In this document: one piece after another, positions 41,066 through 51,169 of the stretch
How the letters are laid out: every line of letters starts with the position of its first letter
How positions within the stretch are numbered: the stretch's first letter is position 1
Origin: JBQQPY01 sp052258065
Lineage (GTDB): Bacteria; Pseudomonadota; Gammaproteobacteria; Enterobacterales; Enterobacteriaceae
Length of the DNA: 64,000 nt
Reading direction: 5' to 3'
Assembly (NCBI GenBank): GCA_052258065.1
Contig: JBQQPY010000002.1
Span: 930,001-994,000 of the forward strand
Position numbers and translations under genes: made by a program
The notes under the pieces: generated by a model
What the model was told of the DNA's origin: nothing
Database searches by the model: none
What the model saw: the letters and a program-made list of their open reading frames with translations, nothing else

Positions 41066-41740
41066 TTATCCCTGTGGAGGCCGGTTACTAAGCTCGTTGT
41101 TGCGCGCCTGCAGCCCGCTCACGACGCTATTGAGTATCTCGACGGTATAGCGCTGCACTAGCGCAGGGTTAGTAATCGGATTATCTTTCTGCCGTAGATC
41201 AAGAGAAGTTACTTGCAGAAAAGTCTGATAGTCTTGAGTCACAAGACTTATCTGGTAACGGCCCCTGTACTGTTTATCTTCAGCAGTGCGAGTCAAGAAG
41301 ATCCAATCGGTATTCAATCTCTGCTGCGCATCTTGAGCTGAAGCAATAGAATAGCCCTTACTTTTCAGAACCGCCGCCACCTGCGACCACAGATTGCGAC
41401 TTTGTACACTTTCCTCCAATTGAATAACGGCGCTGTTGCCAGAATATTGCAAGCGGTCACTGTGTAGCAACGGCAGCAGTTGTGCGGGAGGACGAATGTC
41501 CAGCGCTTTGCCCACCGCACCGTTTCGCCGGGCCGCAGGGATATCATAGTTGCCGTTTTTTAGGGGTAGAATCATACCGGAAGGACTAGTAGGCGCCTGC
41601 AGCGGCGTTGCTTTCAGGTACTCTTCATTTCCGTTTACCTGACGTTTATAACGCTGATCATCAGTACAGGCTGCAAGCAGCACAATGAGTGTGATGCCTA
41701 CCCCTTTCGCCACTCGCGACTTTTCTATTGAATAAGCCAT
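41066..41740 (-). CDS. bamC: BamC lipoprotein, N-terminal half
   Basis: Outer-membrane lipoprotein of the BAM complex. It has 224 residues against 344 in E. coli. A lipoprotein signal peptide ends in LLAAC. The flexible segment that in E. coli binds BamD follows (RYKRQVNGNEEYLKATPL, GNYDIPA, GAVGKALDIRPPAQLLPLL). The first helix-grip domain comes next, with WSQVAAVLKSKGY, TDWIFLTRTAEDKQYRGRYQISL and QRYTVEILNSVVSGL. Translation stops at RPPQG before the second domain. It sits 16 bases after dapA. The kept part is what is needed for BamD contact, so a functional short form is plausible. Confidence 0.85.
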   Translation of the reverse strand: MAYSIEKSRVAKGVGITLIVLLAACTDDQRYKRQVNGNEEYLKATPLQAPTSPSGMILPLKNGNYDIPAARRNGAVGKALDIRPPAQLLPLLHSDRLQYSGNSAVIQLEESVQSRNLWSQVAAVLKSKGYSIASAQDAQQRLNTDWIFLTRTAEDKQYRGRYQISLVTQDYQTFLQVTSLDLRQKDNPITNPALVQRYTVEILNSVVSGLQARNNELSNRPPQG

Positions 41741-41756
41741 AAAATCTCCCTAAGAG

Positions 41757-42635
41757 TTACAGCAAACCCGCATCCGTTAACGCCTTTCTCACTACGCCTC
41801 TGCATGTCTTGGTCAGTGGCGTCATCGGTAGACGCATGGTGTCGGTCGCTATTAATCCCAATGCTTTACAAGCCCATTTAACCGGTATCGGGCTGGGTTC
41901 AAAGAATAATTTTTGATGCAACGGCATTAGACGTTGATTAAGACGGCGTGCATCAGCGTAATTTCCATCAGCCGCTAAAACGCAAAGCTGCGCCATTTCT
42001 TTTGCCGCCACGTTTGCTGTTACGGAAATAACCCCTTTGCCGCCGAGTTGCATAAAGTCTAGTGCGCTGGCGTCGTCGCCGCTTAGGAGCAGGAAATTGG
42101 CATTGACCAGCTCTTGAATTTGGCTCACACGGCTTAAGTTCCCCGTCGCCTCCTTAAGACCGATAATATTTTTGATTTCCGCCAAGCGAGCGACGGTTGG
42201 CGGCAGCATATCGCAACCGGTACGTGCAGGTACATTGTACAGAATCTGCGGCAAATCGCTGCTTTCAGAAATGGCCTTAAAGTGCTGAAACAACCCTTCC
42301 TGGCTTGGACGGTTATAGTACGGAGTAACGCTGAGGCATCCAACAATGCCACTGTCGTTAAAGCGGCGAGTCAGCGATAAGGCCTCGGAGGTAGAGTTAG
42401 CACCGGTGCTCGCGATAACTGGAATACGCCCATCGCTGAGCTCAAGGATCCACATCACCACATCGCCATGTTCTTCGAGGCTAAGGGTAGACGTTTCGCC
42501 GGTCGTTCCCACGGCTACGATTGCTGCGGTGCCGCTGGCGACATGATAATCGATTAATTTTTTCAGACTGATCCGGTCGATGGCGCCTTTTTCGTCCATC
42601 GGAGTAACCAGTGCCACTATGCTTCCCGTAAACAT
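41757..42635 (-). CDS. dapA: 4-hydroxy-tetrahydrodipicolinate synthase
   Basis: Condenses pyruvate with aspartate semialdehyde, the first committed step to diaminopimelate (peptidoglycan) and lysine. It has 292 residues, as in E. coli. GTTGETSTL holds Thr44-Thr45, ILYNVPARTGCDM has Tyr133 and Arg138, IIGLKEATGN has the Schiff-base Lys161, and GDDASALDFMQLGGKGVISVTAN is typical. GAGGG precedes the ATG. It is followed by bamC, and the divergent gcvR relic lies upstream, as in E. coli. Confidence 0.97.
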   Translation of the reverse strand: MFTGSIVALVTPMDEKGAIDRISLKKLIDYHVASGTAAIVAVGTTGETSTLSLEEHGDVVMWILELSDGRIPVIASTGANSTSEALSLTRRFNDSGIVGCLSVTPYYNRPSQEGLFQHFKAISESSDLPQILYNVPARTGCDMLPPTVARLAEIKNIIGLKEATGNLSRVSQIQELVNANFLLLSGDDASALDFMQLGGKGVISVTANVAAKEMAQLCVLAADGNYADARRLNQRLMPLHQKLFFEPSPIPVKWACKALGLIATDTMRLPMTPLTKTCRGVVRKALTDAGLL

Positions 42636-42732
42636 CGATAATCCCTCGATAAACAGACTGCCTATAGTACTTTTTTAACCTATCCAAAAGCAAGAGAACA
42701 TCGGCCTGCGCAGGCCTTCGCAGGAGGTTTTA

Positions 42733-42756
42733 GGGTAGTCATGTCAATGACTACCC
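42733..42756. promoter_or_regulatory. perfect 10-bp hairpin between dapA and the gcvR relic
   Basis: GGGTAGTCAT and ATGACTACCC pair perfectly around GTCA. There is no T-run on either side. It lies about 100 bases upstream of dapA, so it could be an operator or part of an mRNA leader. It stands out because the neighbouring sequence is badly decayed. Confidence 0.55.
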
Positions 42757-42799
42757 GACGGACAAGAAGCTTTAGTTTTACCGTTACAGTAACGCTATC

Positions 42800-42945
42800 T
42801 GTTTATCCATTAACAGCCAAGTCAGAAGTTGCGGCTGGTAATCTTTCAGATAGCTGATTCCCCGTGCTGGCCGAGGAATACACTTTTATTATGTCGTTTT
42901 CCTGCAGATGGCAGGCGATCGCAGAAAAGTAAAACTACCCTGATG
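42800..42945 (+). pseudogene. gcvR: gcvR remnant
   Basis: Plus-strand fragments SQVRSCGW, then in another frame LAEEYTFIMSFSCRWQAIAE, correspond to GcvR RHVSSCGCNIED and LGEEFTFIMLLSGSWNAIT. gcvR is divergent from dapA in enterobacteria, and this is its expected position. Only the first third is traceable. Confidence 0.75.
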
Positions 42946-42984
42946 CAAAAGCAGCCGAATTAAATTTATTGCTTATCATGAAAT

Positions 42985-43985
42985 ACACAATACCCAGAAA
43001 TAACTAGCTGTCACATACCGGAAAGCAATATGGTTTCTTTTTAATAATTTAAGCTTTAAAATAATATTTTATACACTTACATGAAGTGTTACACTCAATG
43101 CTGATTAAGGCAATTCCTAATTGTAGAGCCAGACATATGGGTACGCTTTAATCTCAAGCTCTTTACTAGAATAGTAATAGTAGCTTTGCACCCATATTTT
43201 CTATACGATTATTAAATCGCTTAGCCATAGCATGCGTTTCGTTTTTGAGTGCAGCGGTGGGCAAGACAGTGTTCTATATTAAACTCTGCATATAAGTAGT
43301 TGAATTTATGTTTCCCGGTGACTAAGCGTTTTTGCAGGCTAAAAAGCCGATCTGTAAATTTTTTACCTTTATCTATAAGTATCAGATAAATAGCCATGGC
43401 ACATGCCCACCTAAGATTAAGCAAGAAGCGTCATGCATTAGTCGCGATCTTGGCTTTGCAGAGAAGGATAAACACCTATCGAGTCGCTCTCTCTATACTA
43501 GAGAAACGATAAGCAGATTGAATGTGCTATTTATAGAAGCTATTTTCCATTAACATTCAAGAAATTAAGCTTTTAGCTTTTAAATGCTTTGTGTTTTGGT
43601 TTTGAGCCCCTCTTCTGCATGTCACGCAAACTCTCCAATCTATACCTGCATAAACAGTGATCCAGGCTAGATCGAAATACGGCAATGTCAAAGAATGCTT
43701 TATGACGATTAACAGATTATCCAAAAAGAGTTTTCCGCAGTGAAAAGGCTACTGCTTTCTGAGCAGGCAATAGCGTCGCCTGCAAACGATGGGAAATATA
43801 CCTATAAGTCTGAGCAACATCTCGTTTTACCATTTAGAAACGGTTAGTTCAGAAATACTATAACGCTCAGTTAAATTAGATGTTAGGTGGATGCTTTTCT
43901 GAAGAGCGAATCTGATTTTACGTGTTGCAGTTGCCTGACTATGGAGTCTAATCATCATAATACTCCCTAATTAGGCATTTTCTCA
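42985..43985 (-). mobile_element. degraded IS481-family element, near full length
   Basis: The minus strand reads from IRLHSQATATRKI-like (43960) through LPAQKAV, SLRDMQK and KPKHKAFKS to NGKKFTDRLFSLQKRLVTGKHKFNYLYAEFNIEHCLAH (43221-43424). This is the typical IS481 integrase-core order. Stops and frameshifts prevent expression. It is the best copy for reconstructing the ancestral element. Confidence 0.78.
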
Positions 43986-44089
43986 GCCACCCTAAAACAC
44001 TGTAATGGATATTTACTATGTAATTCATCGCTAACATACATCTTGTTGGCTAGTATCTTAATAAGCAAATGTGACGGTTGCAGTATCTG

Positions 44090-44790
44090 TGTCTAGATCT
44101 TAATAAATCCTTAAAAATGTAGAAATGGAAAATACATCATTACTCTCACGTAAGCAAGCCACTAAAAGTGTTAGTCAGAAAGTGCAGGCATGCCGAACAG
44201 AAAGTTAGAAATGTATTGATTTTTTTGAATTGCCATAGATCAATTGAACGCGTAAAGCGCGAGTGTCTAGGAGTTAGACTAGATTTTACAAATGGACGTC
44301 CGCAATATTAATTAGGTAAAGCGTTATGTTTTCGAAGAAGTGATTGAGACAATCTTAGGCCATAAACTAAGAAATTAGATATAACCGGATTTTTAATGGC
44401 AACGCTGAAGCGAATTTAATTTTTTTAATCCCCAGAAATCCTCTAGAGTAACAGGATAGTATTACCTGTCAATTTATTGCTAATAAAGCAGTAGAACTGC
44501 AATAAAAAATCTTGCAATAAGGCGCACACTAAAAACGCACTAAAATTGCGGATGAAGATCAGCTTTATACCGCCAGAAGCCAATGCCGAATTTTTTGCGG
44601 CTATGGAAAACTTTCTGAACGTCTATCGTCAGCCCTACCACCCGATACATCTTCTGGTTTGCATGAACTAGACCTTTCTTTAATTGATTTTACACGCGCG
44701 CGTGGCGCTGCCGTTGAGAACCAGAAAACCTATTTAGAAAGAGTATGAACACAAACGACTGGGAGTTAGTAAAATTCTCTAAGAGAATAT
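44090..44790 (+). mobile_element. degraded IS630-family element, type B
   Basis: Starts with LVRKCRHAEQKVRN (44176) and ends with a readable stretch PPEANAEFFAAMENFLNVYRQPYHPIHLLVCM near 44570-44690. That corresponds to the IPPxAxAxFVAAMExVLDVYxRPYDPxxPVVCMDE region of IS630-type transposases. The middle is heavily broken. Confidence 0.7.
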
Positions 44791-44809
44791 TGTTTTTGAA
44801 TACTTAATA

Positions 44810-45775
44810 CTTTAGATTTGATTTCATAGCAATATTTATGGACCGCAATAGAGTTTGAGTATCTAATACAAGGCCATTAATTATTATAGAGCTATATATA
44901 TAGATAGAGTGTAATCTTTAGCGCTTTACTAGCATGGAAAAATAGCATTACGGAACATCTTTTATGCGTCAATTAAATCTCTAGACGATATTATTAGTCT
45001 CTGTCGGCATGGTAGGCTGAGATGGTATTCTGTAGCACACTCTGCACATAAGCAATCGAATTCACGTTTCTAGTGGCCAAACGTTTTCACAAATTAAAAA
45101 GACGATCTGTAAATTTTTTACCATTATCTATAAGTACCCGATAAATCGTCATAGGATACACACGACTAAGATCACGCAAGAAACGTCGTGCATTAACTGT
45201 CATCTTAGCTTTATAGAGACTGCTAAAAATCTATCAAGTTACTCGATCTATACCCCACGAAAAGATAATGTTGTGAAGTTTTATTTAGCATTTATAGAAT
45301 ATATTTCATATTAATATTCAGCTAACCTGACTGATACCTTTTAAACTTTGTGCGCTGTAGTTTTCGTGCTTTTCTTGATGTCAGTTAAATTTCGAATCCA
45401 TGCCTGCCTATACATGCCTGCCTAAGCAGCACCTTAGGCCAGAGCGAGATGCGGCAAAGTTCAAGAATTAACGTACGGCTCCGCCAACAGACCTTCCAGT
45501 AGTAGAAAAGCGTCTTCTGAAGGGAAACGACCACTGCTTCCTTAGCAAGTGACAGCGTAGTCTGCAAACGATAGAGAATATGGTTATAATCTTCAGCTAT
45601 TATCTCGTTTTTCAATTTAGAAGCGGTCGGTTCAGAAACATCATACGCCTAGCCAAAATAAATTCTGTCTGTTTACTTGCCTGAAAGCGGCTCTGATTTT
45701 AAGGCATTCTAATTTCCTGACTATGGAATCTAATTATTATGATATTTGGCTTGAACTATATCCCCAGCAGCCATC
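44810..45775 (-). mobile_element. degraded IS481-family element, near full length
   Basis: Collinear with 42985-43985 over its length. ACCAATATTTATGGACCGCA-like end at 44830, GATCTGTAAATTTTTTACCA, GCTTTATAGAGACTGC, and the beginning ATTAGATTCCATAGTCAGGA-like at 45725. A 76-codon frame at 45385-45615 includes the helix-turn-helix region (TTLSLAKEAVVVSLQKTL). Confidence 0.7.
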
Positions 45776-45839
45776 TTTCAATAAATAAGACTGTGCCGCG
45801 AGGTTCTATATAATAATCCGACACTAAAAACCTGACTTA

Positions 45840-46400
45840 GTTGGGGAGTCACGGGCATCAGCCAGCCGATCTTCGTTCAAGATTTAAGTTAGTCTTTTGG
45901 TGTGTGCTTTACTGTTTTACATGAGATTTGTTTAACGTCTTGTAGTTTCACAGCTTTATCCGTAAACTATTCTAAGATCTACTGCTCTTCACCTCCCCTC
46001 CCTTTGTCAGCTCACTTCAAGCTTGGCGCAATTAAATGCGATTCGGCATTGTCATCTACAACCTGGGAATACATCCGCTTTCTTGGCTTACCTCTCAGGA
46101 TCATCTGAAGCTTTTCTTCAACAAAATAATTTTTTATCTGATCGATCTTGCGGGTATTTATTTATAAAATTTAGGCTAAAGCCTCTCTATTTGATAGCTT
46201 TACACATCCGATTGATATATTTATTTAATAAAATCAATATATCAATCATTTTCTATGCGATGCGCTTTCCCCTTCTAGCTAGCACCTCTAGCTGCATCTT
46301 TCTTCTGATATTAGAGTTATAATGCATTTTTCATTTCTCTATTTCGGAAAATCTCTTAATTACAGGCTACAGATACTGTATGCCATTTTTTATGCGTTAA
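45840..46400 (-). mobile_element. degraded IS630-family element, type B
   Basis: Shares ATCGATCTTGCGGGTA, AATTTAGGCTAAAGCCTC and GCAATTAAATGCGATTCGGC with the minus-strand copies at 39240 and 62090. Minus-strand frames give fragments of the helix-turn-helix region only. Confidence 0.55.
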
Positions 46401-46414
46401 AACACTAGAGTGCC

Positions 46415-47235
46415 TTTCATCTATTTCGGTTTATTAAATAGCCATTAATCTATATAATATGACTAATTTCCCGAGGTCTAAATGGCATATTCTTACAGTG
46501 AGTACTCAAGATTACGAATAATCAGATTAATTGAGACAGGCGCTTCTGCATGTGCAACCACGGATAGACATCACTTATGCTCTTCTATTGCGACTCGTTA
46601 GAATAAGCAATTCCGTGAAACTGGAAGTTACAGTTCTAACACTAGAGAATATATGAATGGCGGATCAAAATTAATGCGTATTGTTATTTTATCCTGTACA
46701 TGCCACTGAAAAGAATGCAAAAATGTAGTTCATACGCGCAAATTATAGGCTGCAGAAATACAACATTCCAGGGCAACGATGTCGGACTAATGTCCCACCC
46801 GTCGGTTGAAAACGACGAGACTCACTGCTGGCATGCGTCTATCTGAATTAAGTGTCACTATGCTACTCGATAGAGCAATAAAAAAATATATTTTCTTTAC
46901 TTATGTAGAACCACTACTTGTTACTGCACTTGTGTCAGATAATATGGTGATTATAAATAATTTGTCTACTAACAAATTTTATAGTTTATGATAATCTTCT
47001 TAAGGCTAAAAATACAATTCTTCTTTATGCTATATTTTATTTACCAGAATTCAATTTTATTGAGATGACGTTTCCCAACTTAAAATCACTATTCAGAAAA
47101 ACTGCGGTAACAACTGTTAATTCACTGTGGAATGCAACCGCTTAAACTATTGCGTTAATTTTATATTAAAATTTCCGCAATTTTTTATAGCAAGATATAA
47201 ATCAGAATAGATAAAAATGCTCTAACTGCATTTAA
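46415..47235 (+). mobile_element. degraded IS630-family element, type A
   Basis: Near 46806 one frame reads KTTRLTAGMRLSELSVTMLLDRAIKKYIFFTYVEPLLVTALVSDNMVIINNLSTNK, matching the IS630 DDE domain GHWKTTTFxAGLRL...YVEQVLVP...DVVVMDNLGSHK. The first half is present around 46420-46690 and has an internal deletion relative to the copy at 7985. Confidence 0.72.
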
Positions 47236-47628
47236 ATATCGATTTAACCGACGTGATAACTTGAGTGAACTAATGCTATGATTCTTAAAAGCGATATTGA
47301 AATCACCCCAGAATTCACAATATGATACATCATCTTGAGACTAGTTGAGCAAAATTAGTGATTAGGGAAAATGCAATGAAACACATGAGATTTAAAATCT
47401 CACGCTCCAAGTTCACAAAACAGTCTAACTATCTATATTTTTGAAAAAAATAATTTATTTATAGCTTCTTGATTTTTTAGTAAGATGAAAAGAAAAATCA
47501 GATAAAAAATGACAGATATAAAACAGTATTTGTGATATTTATATACATAAAATTAATTAAAAAAATAATATCTTAATTTTTGTTCAAAATCCTAGAATAA
47601 ATCTTTACCTAGACACTAGCTGGGGACA
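47230..47628. other. repeat A fragment and AT-rich gap upstream of rsmB
   Basis: 47230-47345 resembles the second half of repeat family A (ATTTAACCGACGTGATAACTT). fmt, the usual neighbour upstream of rsmB, is not detectable. 47420-47590 is A/T-rich. Confidence 0.5.
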
Positions 47629-47673
47629 TTGGCCACTGTTTTTGGAGTGAAGTCTGCCACGGCACGGTCTGCT

Positions 47674-48990
47674 ATGAAAACATACTATAATCTTCGCATT
47701 ATCGCTGCTAAGGCTGTATCGCAGGTGCTAGACCAAGGTCAGTCTCTCGGTGCCTTGTTGCCACCGTTGCAGGCGCCTCTAAGCAAGAGAGACCGCGCGC
47801 TGTTGCAGGAACTGTGTTTCGGTATTATGCGTGTCCTTCCTCAGCTAGAATGGATTCTATGCCAGCTGATGAAAAAACCACTGACCGGTAAACAGTACCC
47901 GCTTCATTGCCTGCTTATGGTTGGTCTGTATCAGCTGATCTATACCCGCATACCCGCGCATGCAGCGCTGTCGGAGACGGTAGAGGGCGCAGTAGTTCTG
48001 AAACAGCCGCAGCTAAAGAGACTGATTAACGGCGTGTTGCGCCAGTTCCAACGCCAGAAAACAACGTTGCTGGCCGAGGCAGCGAAACTGGATATCCGTC
48101 ACCTGCATCCTGTCTGGCTCCAAAAACGAATCCTTGCTGCCTGGCCGGCACAGTATGAGCAGATAATCAACGCCAACAATCAACGGCCGCCGATGTGGCT
48201 TCGGGTCAACCGTCGGCACCATAGCCGTGACGCTTATCTAACGCTGCTGGCTAATGCAGATATCGCCGCCGTGACTTATCCGCAGTTGCCGGATGCCATC
48301 AGGCTAGAGACGCCAAGCAACGTCGGCTGCCTGCCCGGTTTCGATCAGGGGTGGGTAACAGTGCAAGATGCATCGGCACAGGGGTGCGCCTTACTGCTGG
48401 CACCGCAGGACGGCGAGGCAATCCTCGACTTGTGCGCTGCCCCTGGCAGCAAGACCACTCATCTTCTAGAAATCGCGCCCGCGGCGCGAGTCACCGCGCT
48501 GGATGTGGACGAACAGCGCGCGGCTCGGATCCATGATAATCTACAACGGCTGGGCATGAAGGCGGAAGTCATAATAGGCGATGGGCGGACGCCGGACGAC
48601 TGGTGCGGTAACAGACTTTTCGATCGAATCCTATTAGATGCGCCTTGCTCTGCAACAGGCGTCATACGCCGGCATCCGGATATCAAATGGCTACGCCGGG
48701 AGGGAGACATTGCCGAGGCGGCCGAATTGCAGCGGCAGATTCTACACACCGCCTGGCGGATCCTAAAGCCCGGCGGTATATTTCTGTATGCCACCTGCTC
48801 AATTCTGCCGGAAGAAAACTGCGCTCAAATTGCCACTTTTCTTGCCAGTCACCCTGACGCTCAGCTGCAGGAAACGGGTGAAGCCGCCGCGCCCGGCTTG
48901 CAATGCTTACCGTCGCCGACGTCGGGCGACGGTTTCTTTTACGCTAAGATGAGAAAGGGACGCAGGCCTACTGAGAACGTGCCTAGTTGA
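47674..48990 (+). CDS. rsmB: 16S rRNA m5C967 methyltransferase
   Basis: SAM-dependent enzyme that methylates C967 of 16S rRNA. The N-terminal NusB-like domain includes RDRALLQELCFGIMRVLPQLEWIL and LMVGLYQLIYTRIPAHAALSETVEG. The methyltransferase domain has DLCAAPGSKTTHLLE (SAM site), LLDAPCSATGVIRRHPDIKW and YATCSILPEEN, with the two catalytic-loop cysteines. I chose MKTYYNLRIIAAKAV because it aligns with the family start. The frame stays open to a TTG at 47629, and the ribosome site at 47674 is weak, so the true start is uncertain. trkA follows after 16 bases. Confidence 0.94.
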   Translation: MKTYYNLRIIAAKAVSQVLDQGQSLGALLPPLQAPLSKRDRALLQELCFGIMRVLPQLEWILCQLMKKPLTGKQYPLHCLLMVGLYQLIYTRIPAHAALSETVEGAVVLKQPQLKRLINGVLRQFQRQKTTLLAEAAKLDIRHLHPVWLQKRILAAWPAQYEQIINANNQRPPMWLRVNRRHHSRDAYLTLLANADIAAVTYPQLPDAIRLETPSNVGCLPGFDQGWVTVQDASAQGCALLLAPQDGEAILDLCAAPGSKTTHLLEIAPAARVTALDVDEQRAARIHDNLQRLGMKAEVIIGDGRTPDDWCGNRLFDRILLDAPCSATGVIRRHPDIKWLRREGDIAEAAELQRQILHTAWRILKPGGIFLYATCSILPEENCAQIATFLASHPDAQLQETGEAAAPGLQCLPSPTSGDGFFYAKMRKGRRPTENVPS

Positions 48991-49006
48991 AAACCACGGG
49001 TTATTT

Positions 49007-50446
49007 ATGAAAATTATCATCCTCGGTGCTGGACAGGTCGGCGGCACGCTGGCGGAAAATCTAGTCGGTGAAAACAATGACATTACTATCGTCGATACAA
49101 ATCTTAATCCGCTACGCCAGTTGCAGGACAAGTTCGATCTGCGCACAATCCAGGGGCACGGGTCCTATCCACGGATCCTACGCGATGCCGGGGCGGAGGA
49201 CGCCGATATGCTGGTAGCGGTTACCAATTCTGACGAAACGAATATGATCGCCTGTCAGATAGCCTATACGCTTTTCAAAACACCAAACCGCATTGCCCGC
49301 ATCCGCTCCCACGATTATGTCCGCGAGGCTAAGCGGCTGTTTTCGTCGGAAGCGGTGCCTATCGATCATTTAATTTCTCCCGAGCAGTTAGTCACCGATA
49401 ATATCTATAAACTGATTGAATATCCTGGCGCACTGGAGGTTGTCAGTTTCGCCGAAGGCAAAGTCAGTCTAGTGGCGGTCAAAGCCTATTATGGCGGACC
49501 GCTGGTCGGTAGTGCTCTTTCTTCTCTACGCGAACATATGCCGCATATCGAAACACGCGTCGCGGCGATTTTTCGCCAAGATAAGCCCATTCGACCTCAG
49601 GGTTCGACGATTATCGAGGCGGGCGATGAGGTTTTCTTTGTGGTTGCTTCGAAACATATCCGCGCGGTGATGAGTGAAATGCAGCGGCTGGAAAAACCTT
49701 ATAAGCGTATCATGATTGTCGGCGGCGGTAATATCGGCGCGGGTCTAGCTTATCGGCTGGAAAAAGATTACAGCATGAAGTTGATAGAGCGCGATCAGGA
49801 GCGAGCCGCGGAACTCGCAGAGCGGCTGCATGATACGATTGTTTTTTACGGTGATGCCTCAGATCAGGAGCTACTCGCGCAGGAGCACATTGAGCAGGTT
49901 GACGTCTTTATCGCCATCACTAACGACGATGAAGCTAATATTATGTCTGCTATGCTAGCCAAAAGAATGGGTGCAAAAAAGGTATTAGTGCTTATTCAGC
50001 GGCGCGCTTATGTGGATCTGGTGCAGGGCAGCGTTATCGACATCGCTATTTCTCCGCAGCAGGCCACAATATCAGCGCTGCTGGGGTATGTACGAAAAGC
50101 GGATATTGTCAGCGTCTCTTCACTGCGGCGCGGGGTAGCGGAGGCCATTGAGACTATCGCTCACGGCGATGAGAGCACTTCACGGGTAGTCGGCCAGCAT
50201 ATTGACGCAATCAAACTGCCGTCCGGCACCATTATTGGAGCCATTGTACGCGGCGATGAAGTAATTATCGCCAATCGTAACAGCCCTATCGAACAGGGCG
50301 ACCATGTAATCATGTTTCTGACAGATAAAAAGTTTGTTAGAGATGTTGAACGCTTGTTTCAACCCAGCCCTTTTTTCTTTAAGCGTCGATATGTCGATGA
50401 GCTATTCAGGAAAATACTTCAGGATAAATCATTCATCCTTTATTAG
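49007..50446 (+). CDS. trkA: Trk potassium uptake regulatory subunit TrkA, C-terminus extended by frameshift
   Basis: Cytoplasmic NAD(H)-binding gate of the TrkH/TrkG K+ transporter. Two RCK units: MKIIILGAGQVGGTLAENL and RIMIVGGGNIGAGLAYRLE start the Rossmann folds, each followed by an RCK-C domain. It has 479 residues against 458 in E. coli. E. coli ends PSPFFL; here PSPFFFKRRYVDELF... continues for 21 residues. The DNA has T6 (50371-50376); T7 would read PSPFFL then TAA exactly. So one T appears missing. The core is intact, so function is probably kept. It lies 16 bases after rsmB. Confidence 0.95.
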   Translation: MKIIILGAGQVGGTLAENLVGENNDITIVDTNLNPLRQLQDKFDLRTIQGHGSYPRILRDAGAEDADMLVAVTNSDETNMIACQIAYTLFKTPNRIARIRSHDYVREAKRLFSSEAVPIDHLISPEQLVTDNIYKLIEYPGALEVVSFAEGKVSLVAVKAYYGGPLVGSALSSLREHMPHIETRVAAIFRQDKPIRPQGSTIIEAGDEVFFVVASKHIRAVMSEMQRLEKPYKRIMIVGGGNIGAGLAYRLEKDYSMKLIERDQERAAELAERLHDTIVFYGDASDQELLAQEHIEQVDVFIAITNDDEANIMSAMLAKRMGAKKVLVLIQRRAYVDLVQGSVIDIAISPQQATISALLGYVRKADIVSVSSLRRGVAEAIETIAHGDESTSRVVGQHIDAIKLPSGTIIGAIVRGDEVIIANRNSPIEQGDHVIMFLTDKKFVRDVERLFQPSPFFFKRRYVDELFRKILQDKSFILY

Positions 50447-50490
50447 ACTTATTGCATTTAAAAATAATAGAGCAAGCCTATAAATTTCTT

Positions 50491-50712
50491 ATGAGTATTC
50501 TATAAATTTTCGATGAGTGGCAAGGTGATTCACCTAACAGTAAGCATTATCATCGGTGGCATTTTCAGCAAATTCTTTCTTTTTGCAGCCTTGGCCGTGT
50601 TCTGCATTATCAATGCTGGTAAGCACGATGCACCGAAAAGAGAAAGAACGCTTGCTGAGCGCGAAATAGACTCTACTTAACGAAATTCGCAATCTTTTTA
50701 AATAACAGAACC
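50491..50712 (+). pseudogene. mscL: mscL remnant
   Basis: ATGAGTATTCTA starts like MscL (MSI) but runs into TAA. In other frames GKVIHLTVSIIIGGIFSKF matches GNVVDLAVGVIIGAAFGKI, FLFAALAVFCII matches the second membrane helix, and LLNEIRNLFK before TAA matches LLTEIRDLLK. The central loop is deleted. mscL follows trkA in E. coli. Loss of the large mechanosensitive channel fits life in a stable host environment. Confidence 0.85.
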
Positions 50713-51169
50713 CTACCGTGGCGCCGGAGAATAGACTGATTCGCCGCCTGGCGCCGCGTCCGACACTCTAACGTAACTGACGGACCTTAGCGGAAAAGAT
50801 TAATTTACACTCTTTTCGCTGGCGAATCAGAAAATTCATGACAACCGTATTAATCATGCGCTTGCTACTGGCCTCCTAATTTTAGCCTTCTGATTTTTGC
50901 GATTGCAACTACCCTTCCTTTTTCTCTATCTTTGAGGAAACAGCCGATCGTGCACTAGTACTGCTAGCGAATTGTCTTGTATAATCCCCTTATTCCTCAC
51001 CTACTTTTTCTTTTTATCTTATCGGAAAGAAAGAATATAAATGAATTATTTGATTTTAAAATAAAAAACTGTTCATTAAAACTGTTTTGTGAATTCAGAA
51101 CATGCATTCTTACATCTAATGTGTTTCATAATTATGTATCTTAGCTAGCTAGCTGTTGGCTGAGTTCGT
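50713..51169. other. no gene seen
   Basis: Stop-rich sequence with no recognisable frame. 50720-50800 is somewhat GC-richer and may be old coding DNA. Confidence 0.5.
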
